Positions 6,316 through 14,270 of a DNA stretch of 18,095 nt are shown here, one piece after another. The notes beneath the pieces are model-generated. The model ran no database searches. It was not told the DNA's origin and saw only the letters and a program-made list of their open reading frames with translations. Source of the DNA: Candidatus Humimicrobium oleiphilum. GTDB lineage: Bacteria; Actinomycetota; Humimicrobiia; Humimicrobiales; Humimicrobiaceae. The DNA lies in the NCBI GenBank assembly GCA_002304935.1, contig DBPS01000058.1, positions 1 through 18,095 of the forward strand, read 5' to 3'. Every line of letters begins with the position of its first letter. Position 1 is the first letter of the stretch. Position numbers and translations under genes: made by a program.

Positions 6316-7347
6316 ATGAAAAATGAAAAAAGAAGATTTAAATTAATTTTATTTTTATCGCTTGCTGCAATAACAATCTTTACACTGATTACGGGCTGCG
6401 GTAAAGCCGGTCAGCAAGACAGCGTGACAGAGCCGGTAAAATCCGAAACGCAAAAAATAACAATCGTTCTTGACTGGGTCCCGAATACAAATCATACAGG
6501 TATTTATGTTGCAAGAGACAGAGGTTACTACAGCGAAGCCGGGCTTGAAGCAGAAATAGTTCAGCCTACTGAGGGAGGTTCAGCAGACCTTATTGCTGCC
6601 GGGAAAGGAGAATTCGGAATAAGCTACCAGGAGCAGGTTACTTATGCAAGGACTGCCAGCCCTTCACTACCAGTAGTGGCAATAGCAGCAATACTTCCCC
6701 ACAACACATCAGGATTTGCATCCATGAAAGAAAAAAATATAGTTTCTCCAAAGGATTTTGAAAACAAAACATATGGCGGATGGGGCTCGCCTGTCGAAGA
6801 TGCGATGCTCAGGGAGCTGATGGAAAAATATAATGCTGATTTTTCAAAACTGAGCATTGTTAACATAGGTGCTTCTGATTTTATAACAAGCGTACAGAGA
6901 GACGTGGATTTCTCATGGATTTATTATGGCTGGGATGGAATAGCATCAGAGGTAAAAAATTTTGAAATCAATTTCATGCTTCTCCAGGATTTTGATGAAA
7001 GGCTTGATTTCTATACCCCGACCATAATTATCTCCGAAGAGACGCTTGCTGCAAAAAAAGAACTTGTTAAAAAATTCCTGGATGCAACGCGTAAGGGCTA
7101 TATATATGCAATTGAAAATCCTGATGAGTCCGCAGAAATCTTATTAAAGAACGCACCTGAGCTTGACAGGGAAATAGTCTTAAGAAGCCAGCAGTATCTG
7201 AGCAGCAAATATATGCCGGAAAATAGAAAATGGGGTTATATGGAAGAAAAAATATGGAAGAACTTTTCGGAATGGATGTTTGAAAACGAGCTTATCACTC
7301 AAAAACTGGATTATAAAAATGCCTATACAAATGAATTCCTTGAATAA
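6316..7347 (+). CDS. thiY: Substrate-binding lipoprotein, ThiY/NMT1 family
   Basis: Extracytoplasmic binding protein that hands substrate to the permease. It has 343 residues. An N-terminal signal has basic residues, a hydrophobic run and the lipobox LITGC, so Cys28 is the likely lipidated residue. The mature part starts the NMT1/THI5-like fold with ITIVLDWVPNTNHTGIYVA, a signature of pyrimidine-binding ThiY proteins, then RDRGYYSEAGL and GSADLIAAGKGEFGIS. The Cys-rich CCCFC motif of fungal THI5 synthases is absent, as expected for a transporter part. Known ThiY proteins bind thiamine-pyrimidine compounds such as formylaminopyrimidine, so HMP-type ligands are plausible. The start is ATG 6316 with GGGAGAG 6-7 nt upstream, 67 bp after the permease. 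Its stop overlaps the next start (TAATG). Confidence 0.9.
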   Translation: MKNEKRRFKLILFLSLAAITIFTLITGCGKAGQQDSVTEPVKSETQKITIVLDWVPNTNHTGIYVARDRGYYSEAGLEAEIVQPTEGGSADLIAAGKGEFGISYQEQVTYARTASPSLPVVAIAAILPHNTSGFASMKEKNIVSPKDFENKTYGGWGSPVEDAMLRELMEKYNADFSKLSIVNIGASDFITSVQRDVDFSWIYYGWDGIASEVKNFEINFMLLQDFDERLDFYTPTIIISEETLAAKKELVKKFLDATRKGYIYAIENPDESAEILLKNAPELDREIVLRSQQYLSSKYMPENRKWGYMEEKIWKNFSEWMFENELITQKLDYKNAYTNEFLE

Positions 7348-8090
7348 TGAAGAATAAAATAGAAGTAAATGAAATAAAAAAGAGTTATAACGGACTTGAT
7401 ACTATTGAAAATATCAGCCTGACCCTGAAGGAGAACAGGATTGTATCCATAATAGGCCCTAGCGGTTGCGGAAAAACTACTTTGTTTGAGATTATTTCTG
7501 GTCTTGACAGGCCTGACAGAGGCAGTGTTTTTATAGATGGAACCGATTATACAGGCAGAACCGGAAGGGTAAGCTATATGCGACAGAAGGATCTTCTTTT
7601 CCCATGGCTTACCATACTTGATAATGTAAGCCTTCCTGTCCTCCTGAAAGGTGAAGAAAAAGAATCTGCAAGAAAAAAAGCTTTGGAATTCTTTGATGTT
7701 TTTGGCTTGAAAGGATTTGAAAATTACTATCCAAGCCAGCTTTCAGGAGGCATGAAACAGAGAGCCGCTTTCCTGCGTTCATATATGTTTTCAGATGACA
7801 TTATGCTGCTTGATGAACCCTTTGGCGGACTGGACGCAATAACCAGAAGGAAAATGCAGTTATGGCTTCAGGAACTTATAAATAAATTCCAGTCTTCAAT
7901 TCTTTTTATAACCCACTCGGTGGATGAGGCGATTTTTCTTTCTGATGAGATATATGTTTTATCAAAAAGACCGGCAAAAGTCATTGAAGTTCTGGAGATA
8001 AAGTTAAAAAAACCAAGAGATATAAGCGTGTTTTCATCAGCTGGCTTTATAAAAATCAAAGAAGAAATATTAAGCAAGCTGAATATCTAG
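7347..8090 (+). CDS. thiZ: ABC transporter ATPase, ThiZ-like
   Basis: Cytoplasmic ATPase that drives the ThiX/ThiY importer. It has 247 residues with every ABC motif intact: Walker A GPSGCGKTT (37-45), Q-loop Gln80 in MRQKDLLFPW, signature LSGGMKQR (132-139), Walker B IMLLDEPFGGLD (152-163) and H-loop His190 in FITHSVDEA. It resembles the SsuB/TauB/ThiZ group. The ATG overlaps the thiY stop by one base, indicating translational coupling. It is the last gene of the operon. Its TAG stop shares CTAG with the stop of the convergent M20 gene, so no separate terminator fits between them. Confidence 0.92.
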   Translation: MKNKIEVNEIKKSYNGLDTIENISLTLKENRIVSIIGPSGCGKTTLFEIISGLDRPDRGSVFIDGTDYTGRTGRVSYMRQKDLLFPWLTILDNVSLPVLLKGEEKESARKKALEFFDVFGLKGFENYYPSQLSGGMKQRAAFLRSYMFSDDIMLLDEPFGGLDAITRRKMQLWLQELINKFQSSILFITHSVDEAIFLSDEIYVLSKRPAKVIEVLEIKLKKPRDISVFSSAGFIKIKEEILSKLNI

Positions 8091-9232
8091 ATGATTTTTG
8101 CGACATTAAGCATTATATCGGTGTAAATCATGGAAGCATGGATTATATTATCCAGAGGGATGTATTCATCTCTGTTGTGGATGACTTCCGGAATTCCGGG
8201 ACCAAGTATTATTACAGGAACAGATGCATAAGTATTTAATACAGAGCCATCGGTTGCATAAGAAAGCGCAATCTTCCTTTTTCCGGATACATGCTGTCCG
8301 ATTATATTTTTGATCTCCTTTGCCGTTTTGCTTTCAGGCTGGATAAAAGATGCATCAAGACTGTCAACTATTTTAAGCTCATATTCATTCTTCCTGAATG
8401 TCGAAGATAGTATGTCTTTTATCTTTTTTTTGACATTTTCAACTGTCTCAGGAGGAGAAAGTCTTATATCCAGACCTGCAACACAGGTATCAGGAACAAC
8501 ATTAAAAGGCCCATCTGCATTTAAAAATCCCACATTTACAGTGCTTTTCGGGAAAAACTTCTCATTTTTAACGAAGAATTCCGGTTCCAGGATTTGGGAA
8601 ATAAAATTCATTGCCATTAATACTGCACTTTTACCCTTTTCAGGAGTTGAGCCATGAGCAGCTTTACCTTTGAATTTTACTTCAAACCATATCTGCCCTT
8701 TTGAACCAAGCCCCAGATTAAGATTTGTAGGCTCTCCCACTATCATGAGTTTTGTATTATTAGTTAATTCATTTTCCAGAAGATGCAGTGCCCCTGCTTT
8801 ATCTGCTTCCTCATCCCCCGTAAATGCAAAAAATATATCATATTTCGGCTTGAAATTTATTCTGACTAGCTCTTTTAAGGCATAAAGCATGGCTGCTACT
8901 CCACCCTTCATATCAGAAGTTCCAAGCCCGAACATTTTATCGCCCTTAATACCTGCGATTATCTTATTATCAGAATCCGAAACAGAATCCAGATTAATTG
9001 TATCCAGATGGCCGCACATCAGAAGATTCTTACCGGATTCAGTTCCCGGATAATATGCTATAAGGCTCTTTCTGTCTTTTTCATGGGAAATAATGGCATT
9101 ATCTATTTTTATTTTTTCAAGAAAATCGGAAATATAGCTGGAAATTTCATCTTCACCATGAGGCCTGTTGCGTGAATCTATTTCTACCAGTTCAAGAGTT
9201 GTGTCTATTATTGCTTTATTTTTCTGTTCCAT
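8087..9232 (-). CDS. M20-family deacylase/peptidase (ArgE/DapE/ACY1 type)
   Basis: Cytoplasmic di-zinc amidohydrolase of 381 residues. The metal-site motifs are complete: CGHLDT (His75, catalytic Asp77), GTSDMKGG (bridging Asp107), GDEE (catalytic Glu141, metal Glu142), GEPT (Glu167) and a late VIHNRDEY (His352). The lid/dimerisation domain is inserted between about residues 175 and 290, starting GQIWFEVKFKGKAAHGSTPE. Candidate substrates are N-acetylornithine, N-succinyl-diaminopimelate or a related N-acyl amino acid or dipeptide; sequence alone does not decide, and no arg or dap gene is nearby. The start is ATG 9232 with a weak ribosome-binding site; TATAAT at 9248-9243 lies 10 bases upstream and might be a -10 for a nearly leaderless message. 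It follows pcrA by 73 bp. Confidence 0.88.
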   Translation of the reverse strand: MEQKNKAIIDTTLELVEIDSRNRPHGEDEISSYISDFLEKIKIDNAIISHEKDRKSLIAYYPGTESGKNLLMCGHLDTINLDSVSDSDNKIIAGIKGDKMFGLGTSDMKGGVAAMLYALKELVRINFKPKYDIFFAFTGDEEADKAGALHLLENELTNNTKLMIVGEPTNLNLGLGSKGQIWFEVKFKGKAAHGSTPEKGKSAVLMAMNFISQILEPEFFVKNEKFFPKSTVNVGFLNADGPFNVVPDTCVAGLDIRLSPPETVENVKKKIKDILSSTFRKNEYELKIVDSLDASFIQPESKTAKEIKNIIGQHVSGKRKIALSYATDGSVLNTYASVPVIILGPGIPEVIHNRDEYIPLDNIIHASMIYTDIMLNVAKII

Positions 9233-9305
9233 GATCTTTTATATTATAAAACATATATCTTTTAAAATTCATATAAAATAAAAATATTTATGATTAATTA
9301 TAAAA

Positions 9306-11498
9306 TCACTTATTCTTTTTCTTTATGGGTGCAATACTTGCAAGCAGTTTTTTAAGTCCCGCGGATTTAAAAGCAACATCCAGTTCCAGATCATCGGTAA
9401 TATTTTTTACCCTCAGTATCTCGCCATCTCCCCACATTTTATGTTCAACAATGTCCCCGGTGGCAAATCCCATGAAATTTTCTTCCCTTTTAAAATCCGG
9501 ATTCAGGTCTTTTTTAACTCTGTTTTGAGAGAAGATAAACTGGTTTTTTACAACCGGATTTTCATCTATAAAGTACTTTTTCGGTATTTCTTCAATAAAT
9601 CTGGAAACAAGTCTTTCGCGCTGGTCTCCGTAAATAAAATGCATTATTGAAGAAGTCATTATTAGCTTATTTTTTGCCCTGGTCATTCCCACATAACAAA
9701 GCCTTCTTTCTTCCTCTATGTCATCATATCCTGAAGTTATGCTTCTTATATGAGGAAAAATACCTTCTTCCATTCCTATCATAAAAACATTATCAAACTC
9801 CAGCCCCTTGGCATTATGCAGGGTCATCAGAATAACCGTATCTGAATTTTCATCAAAGTTATCAATATCTGAAATAAGTGCAATTTCCTGAAGAAATCCG
9901 GCAAGCTCCAGTTTTTCTGAATTTGCAGTCTCATGCCTTTCCTCGAACTCCTTGATAACTGTAAGCAGTTCACGCAGGTTTTCAATCCTGCTCATGGCTT
10001 CAATTGTATTTTCTTCATTAAGTTCTTTTATATAACCTGTCTTTTCCCATATAAACTCCAGGGTCCGGCTTATTGTATTTTTTGCGGCATAATCAGCCAG
10101 CAGCCCTATAAATTTTATGAAGTCCCTGATTTTTGATTTTATGCCGGAATTCAAAGTATTTATTTTGCCGGAATCATAAAATGCCTCGCAGAAACTTATA
10201 TCATTCTTAAAAGCATATTTTGCGATATTATCAAGAGATACTTTACCTATTCCTCTGGCAGGGACATTTATGATTCTCTGCAGACTCACAAAATCACTGG
10301 GATTGGAAACAAGCTTCAGATAGGCAAGCATGTCCTTGATTTCTTTCCTGTCATAAAATTTAAGGCCCCCAAAAATCCTGTAAGGTATCTTTTCTCTTAT
10401 AAAAGTCTCTTCAATCACCCTGGACTGGGCATTAGTCCTGTAAAATATGGCAAAATCCTTAAAACTTTTATTTTTATCGTCCTTTGTCTTTAATATTTTC
10501 TCTGCAATATACTTTGCTTCTTCCTGCTCGTTCTGTGCCCTGTATCTGGTTATAAGCTCACCTGAAGGATTGCTTGTCCAGAGCTTTTTTTTACTTCTTG
10601 AATAATTATTTTTTATTAGTTCATTTGCAGCACTTAATATATTGGACGTGGATCTGTAATTCTGTTCAAGCTTTATTATTCTTGTATTGTCAAAATTTTT
10701 ATCAAAATTAATTATATTTTTTACCTGAGCGCCCCTCCAGGAATAAATACTCTGATCGTCATCCCCGACAGCAAATACTTTGTTCCGGCCATCAAACAGC
10801 ATAAGGATAAGTTCATTTTGTGCAAGATTGGTATCCTGGAATTCATCGACGAGTATATATTCAAACTGCTGCTGATATTTCCGAAGCGTATCCGGATATT
10901 CCTTGAAAAGATTAACTGTAAACAGCAGAAGGTCATCAAAATCCAGTGCATCTGCTTCTTTTAATTCCTTTTCATAATTCTTAAATACCTGTGCCGTCAT
11001 TTTTTCAAAAGGATCAAATGCTTTTCTTGCATAATCCTCGGAATCCCTGAGCTTGTTTTTTGTTGCACTTATTGCTTCCTGTACAGATTTGGGAGGCACT
11101 ATTTTTGTATCATATCCGGCATCTTTTATACATCTTGATATAAGCCTGAGTGAATCATCACTGTCATAAATAACAAAGTTAGGTGTAAAACCCAGTTTGC
11201 CGATTTCTCTTCTAAGCAGTCTTGCACAAAAAGAATGAAAAGTTGAAACCCACATATACTGGCCGACATTGCCGACAAGGGATATTATCCTTTTTTTCAT
11301 TTCGTTTGCAGCTTTGTTGGTAAATGTTATGGCAAGGATTCTGAAAGGGTCTATATTTTTTTCTTTTATGAGATAAGCTATTTTGTATGTCAGGACCCTG
11401 GTTTTACCGCTTCCTGCTCCTGCAAAAACCAGAAGGGAGCTGCTGTTATCAAGGACTGCTTCAATCTGCTGGGGATTTAATTCTTTTTTTAATTCCAA
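9306..11498 (-). CDS. pcrA: ATP-dependent 3'-5' DNA helicase PcrA/UvrD
   Basis: Superfamily 1A helicase acting in nucleotide-excision repair and in removing RNA polymerase or recombinase filaments from DNA. It has 730 residues. Motif I is AGAGSGKT (26-33), motif Ia ITFTNKAANEM, motif II VDEFQDT (217-223), motif III GDDDQSIYSWRGA, motif IV EQNYRS, motif V TLHNAKGLEFDNVF and motif VI CYVGMTRAK. The C-terminal FATGDIVEHKMWGDGEI is a Tudor-like domain known in PcrA to contact RNA polymerase, which supports PcrA over Rep. The start is TTG at 11498 with AGGA about 10 nt upstream; the helicase fold begins right after it, so it is not truncated. Neighbours are aroF upstream and the M20 gene downstream, with no evident functional link. 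Confidence 0.96.
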   Translation of the reverse strand: MELKKELNPQQIEAVLDNSSSLLVFAGAGSGKTRVLTYKIAYLIKEKNIDPFRILAITFTNKAANEMKKRIISLVGNVGQYMWVSTFHSFCARLLRREIGKLGFTPNFVIYDSDDSLRLISRCIKDAGYDTKIVPPKSVQEAISATKNKLRDSEDYARKAFDPFEKMTAQVFKNYEKELKEADALDFDDLLLFTVNLFKEYPDTLRKYQQQFEYILVDEFQDTNLAQNELILMLFDGRNKVFAVGDDDQSIYSWRGAQVKNIINFDKNFDNTRIIKLEQNYRSTSNILSAANELIKNNYSRSKKKLWTSNPSGELITRYRAQNEQEEAKYIAEKILKTKDDKNKSFKDFAIFYRTNAQSRVIEETFIREKIPYRIFGGLKFYDRKEIKDMLAYLKLVSNPSDFVSLQRIINVPARGIGKVSLDNIAKYAFKNDISFCEAFYDSGKINTLNSGIKSKIRDFIKFIGLLADYAAKNTISRTLEFIWEKTGYIKELNEENTIEAMSRIENLRELLTVIKEFEERHETANSEKLELAGFLQEIALISDIDNFDENSDTVILMTLHNAKGLEFDNVFMIGMEEGIFPHIRSITSGYDDIEEERRLCYVGMTRAKNKLIMTSSIMHFIYGDQRERLVSRFIEEIPKKYFIDENPVVKNQFIFSQNRVKKDLNPDFKREENFMGFATGDIVEHKMWGDGEILRVKNITDDLELDVAFKSAGLKKLLASIAPIKKKNK

Positions 11499-11535
11499 GA
11501 TAATACTTTTCCTGCTGATGAGAGTTTCAATTATT

Positions 11536-12330
11536 CTACCTTATTTTCTTTCCAAGTGTTGCCGCTATTTTCCTGATCTGGGCAAGCATATCAGCTGTCT
11601 GTTTTTCATTAAGGGCCTGCTGTCCGTCGCACAGAGCTTTTTCTGGTTCATTATGTATCTCAACAATAATACCATCAGCTCCGACGGCAATTGCAGCTCT
11701 GCTCATGGGGATAACCAGATCGCTCTGGCCTACAGCATGAGACGGATCGATTATGATAGGAAGCTTGCTTAATTTTTTTATTACCGGAACGGCAGACAAA
11801 TCAAGCGTAAATCTTGTATAAGGTTCAAATGTTCTTATGCCTCTCTCGCAAAGTATTACTTCTTCATCGCTTTGTGAAGTAATATATTCTACAGCAAGAA
11901 GCCATTCTTTTATGGTCGAAGCCCATCCTCTTTTAAGAACTACTTTCTTTTTCTGTTCTTTTGCAACGGCACCTACTTTTTTAAGGAGAGCGAAATTTGA
12001 CATATTTCTTGTGCCTATCTGTAAAATATCAATATATTTTGCCACCTCTGAAACTGTTTCTGCATCAGTTACTTCACTTGTTGTATATAAGCCATACTTA
12101 TCTCCGATTTCCTTAAGCATCTCAAGCCCTTTATGCTCGAGACCCTGAAAACTGTAGGGAGATGTCCTGGGTTTATAAGCCCCTGCCCTTAAAAAGCTCA
12201 GGCCTGATTCTTTTACAATTTTTGCAATAGTGTCAAGCTGCTCCCGGCTTTCTATTGCGCAGGGACCTGCAATAATCGTTACATATCCATCTGCAATAAG
12301 ATCGGTACTTACATTTTTCTGATAATTCAT
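11536..12330 (-). CDS. aroF: 3-deoxy-7-phosphoheptulonate (DAHP) synthase, type I-beta
   Basis: First step of the shikimate pathway: phosphoenolpyruvate plus erythrose-4-phosphate gives DAHP. At 264 residues it is the bare TIM barrel. It shows AGPCAIES (metal ligand Cys24), RAGAYKPRTSPYSFQG, QIGTRNMSNF, LKRGWAST (commonly LKRGMSAT), CERGIRTFE, DPSHAVG, and VEIHNEPEKALCDGQQAL carrying the late metal ligands. The N-terminal regulatory domains found in relatives (ACT/ferredoxin-like in Thermotoga, chorismate mutase in Bacillus) are absent. The start is ATG 12330 with GGAG 7 nt upstream. The chorismate mutase gene ends 23 bp before it and could regulate it in trans. KDO-8-phosphate synthase is related, but the motifs fit DAHP synthase better. 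Confidence 0.95.
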   Translation of the reverse strand: MNYQKNVSTDLIADGYVTIIAGPCAIESREQLDTIAKIVKESGLSFLRAGAYKPRTSPYSFQGLEHKGLEMLKEIGDKYGLYTTSEVTDAETVSEVAKYIDILQIGTRNMSNFALLKKVGAVAKEQKKKVVLKRGWASTIKEWLLAVEYITSQSDEEVILCERGIRTFEPYTRFTLDLSAVPVIKKLSKLPIIIDPSHAVGQSDLVIPMSRAAIAVGADGIIVEIHNEPEKALCDGQQALNEKQTADMLAQIRKIAATLGKKIR

Positions 12331-12353
12331 TAATTCTCCATTCCGGACATCTT

Positions 12354-12638
12354 TTAAAGATCTTCTCCGCGTTCAAGTATCTGAACATTTCTTAATATAC
12401 TCTCAAAAATCTGTATTATATTATCATTATAAAGAGGGCCTTTATTGTACTTGGCAATATTATCCAGAAGCTCTTCTTCTCTTTTTGCATCATAAAGAGG
12501 GAGGTTGTTTTTTTTCTTGAGCCTCTTTATTTCAAGTACTATTTTTGCCCTTTCATTAAGATAACCGACAATTTCTTTGTCAATCCTGTTTATTTCATCC
12601 CTGTACCTGATGAGCTTTTCTTTAAAATCTTCTGACAT
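12354..12638 (-). CDS. Chorismate mutase, AroQ class
   Basis: Converts chorismate to prephenate, the branch point towards phenylalanine and tyrosine. It is a small all-helical protein of 94 residues, of the type II (AroQ) fold. The first helix has YRDEINRIDKEIVGYLNER, followed by AKIVLEIKRLKK, then YDAKREEELLDNI and a last helix ending IFESILRNVQ. The active-site Arg, Lys, Asp/Glu pattern is intact. It resembles the mutase domain fused to DAHP synthase in Bacillus, including GPLYNDNIIQIFE. The Shine-Dalgarno AAAGGAG is strong, 8 nt from ATG 12638. It lies 36 bp after guaA and 23 bp before aroF. A free-standing mutase next to a domainless DAHP synthase suggests a two-protein complex. Confidence 0.9.
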   Translation of the reverse strand: MSEDFKEKLIRYRDEINRIDKEIVGYLNERAKIVLEIKRLKKKNNLPLYDAKREEELLDNIAKYNKGPLYNDNIIQIFESILRNVQILERGEDL

Positions 12639-12674
12639 ATATATGCTCCTTTAAAAAATCTTATAAATTATAAT

Positions 12675-14225
12675 TTATTCCCATTCAATAGTGCTTGGGG
12701 GCTTGGAACTTATGTCATAAACGACTCTGTTCACGCCTTCCACTTCATTTATTATCCTGCTTGAAATATTTTCAAGAACATTATAGGGCAGTCTGACCCA
12801 GTCTGCGGTCATGGCATCTTCGCTGTTAACGGCTCTTATGACAATAGGATAGTCATATGTTCTTTCATCACCCATTACTCCGACGCTTTTGATGGCAGGC
12901 AGGACAGCAAATGACTGCCATATCTTATTATAAAGCCCTGCTCTTTTGATTTCCTCGATTACAATATAGTCTGCTTCCTGAAGAATCTCAAGCCTTCTTT
13001 CATTGACTTCGCCTATAATCCTTATGGCAAGACCAGGACCCGGAAACGGCTGTCTCCATACTATTTCTTCCGGAAGCCCCAGCTCTATGCCAAGTACTCT
13101 TACCTCGTCCTTAAAAAGCATCCTCAAAGGTTCAATCAGCTTTAGCTGCATATCATCCGGCAGACCTCCGACATTATGATGGGATTTGATTCTTGCAGCA
13201 TTTTTGGTTCCGCTTTCTATTACATCAGAATAAAGCGTTCCCTGCACAAGGTAATCAGCATCTTTGATTTTTTTGGCTTCTTCTTCAAATATTCTTATAA
13301 ACTCAGTCCCGATTATTTTTCTTTTTCTTTCCGGATCAGTAACACCACTGAGTTTTGAGAGAAATCTGTCTTTTGCTTTTACATGTACAAGATTTATTTT
13401 GAAATTCTCTTTGAATGTCTTTTCAACCTGTTCTGCTTCACCCATTCTTAAAAGGCCATGGTCGACAAAAATACAGGTGAGCCTGTCTCCCACTGCTTTG
13501 TTTACAAGCAGCGCTGCTACAGAAGAATCGACACCACCGCTTAAGGCACATATTATCTTGCCGTTTTTTGCTTTATCTCTTATCTCATTAATTTCTTTTT
13601 CAATAATTGAAACCATCGTCCAGGTCGGAGAACATCTGCATATCTTAAAAAGAAAATTCTTTAATATATCCATTCCGGAAGGCGTATGCCTGACTTCAGG
13701 ATGAAACTGGATGCCGAATATCTTTTTATCTGTTTCTTCAATTCCTGCTATGGGTATATGCTCTGTAGAGGCAATTACTTTAAAAGAAGGCGGAAGATCT
13801 GATACGCTATCTCTGTGGCTCATCCAGCAGGTCTCTACTGCCTGAAGATTTTCAAACAGCTGCGAGCTATTGTCCAGATTTATTTTTGTTTTTCCATATT
13901 CATTTGTACCGCTTGCTGTTATCCTGCCGCCCAGAATGCTTGCCATAAGCTGCATTCCGTAGCATATTCCAAGCACGGGTACGCCAAGGTTAAAAATCTC
14001 AGGATCAATATTAAATTTTCTTTCTCCTGACAACACACTGAACGGCGAGCCTGAAAGAATTATTCCTTTTGGCTTTTTTGCTTTTATCTGTTCGATTTTT
14101 GCATCAAAGGGTACAAGCTCGGAATACACTCTTAACTCTCTTACCCTTCTTGCAATAAGCTGACTGTACTGTCCGCCAAAATCAAGAACTATGATATTTT
14201 CAAGATACGAATCATTATTTTTCAT
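12675..14225 (-). CDS. guaA: GMP synthase (glutamine-hydrolysing)
   Basis: Amidates XMP to GMP using ATP and glutamine. It is a full two-domain enzyme of 516 residues. The class I glutaminase domain (about 10-200) has the nucleophile Cys88 in GICYGMQ and His175/Glu177 in FHPEV. The ATP-pyrophosphatase domain starts with the P-loop SGGVDSS (229-235). The C-terminal dimerisation domain contains RQPFPGPGLAIR and ends KPPSTIEWE, as in the family. The start is ATG 14225 with AGGA about 6 nt upstream. guaB3 lies 45 bp upstream and would supply XMP, so the pair forms the guanine branch of purine synthesis. Confidence 0.98.
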   Translation of the reverse strand: MKNNDSYLENIIVLDFGGQYSQLIARRVRELRVYSELVPFDAKIEQIKAKKPKGIILSGSPFSVLSGERKFNIDPEIFNLGVPVLGICYGMQLMASILGGRITASGTNEYGKTKINLDNSSQLFENLQAVETCWMSHRDSVSDLPPSFKVIASTEHIPIAGIEETDKKIFGIQFHPEVRHTPSGMDILKNFLFKICRCSPTWTMVSIIEKEINEIRDKAKNGKIICALSGGVDSSVAALLVNKAVGDRLTCIFVDHGLLRMGEAEQVEKTFKENFKINLVHVKAKDRFLSKLSGVTDPERKRKIIGTEFIRIFEEEAKKIKDADYLVQGTLYSDVIESGTKNAARIKSHHNVGGLPDDMQLKLIEPLRMLFKDEVRVLGIELGLPEEIVWRQPFPGPGLAIRIIGEVNERRLEILQEADYIVIEEIKRAGLYNKIWQSFAVLPAIKSVGVMGDERTYDYPIVIRAVNSEDAMTADWVRLPYNVLENISSRIINEVEGVNRVVYDISSKPPSTIEWE

Positions 14226-14270
14226 TTATTATCCTGTTTTAAGAACATTTATTAAATTTTCTTACTTTTT

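Noticed and set aside
9288..9303. Near-palindrome TTATGATTAATTATAA between pcrA and the M20 gene
   Set aside because: It is nearly all A/T in an AT-rich spacer and overlaps no clear promoter; chance is likely.
12331..12353. Possible broken chorismate mutase-DAHP synthase fusion (frameshift)
   Set aside because: The 23-bp gap holds a proper GGAG ribosome-binding site, the mutase ends in its own stop after a complete last helix, and both genes also exist separately in other bacteria.
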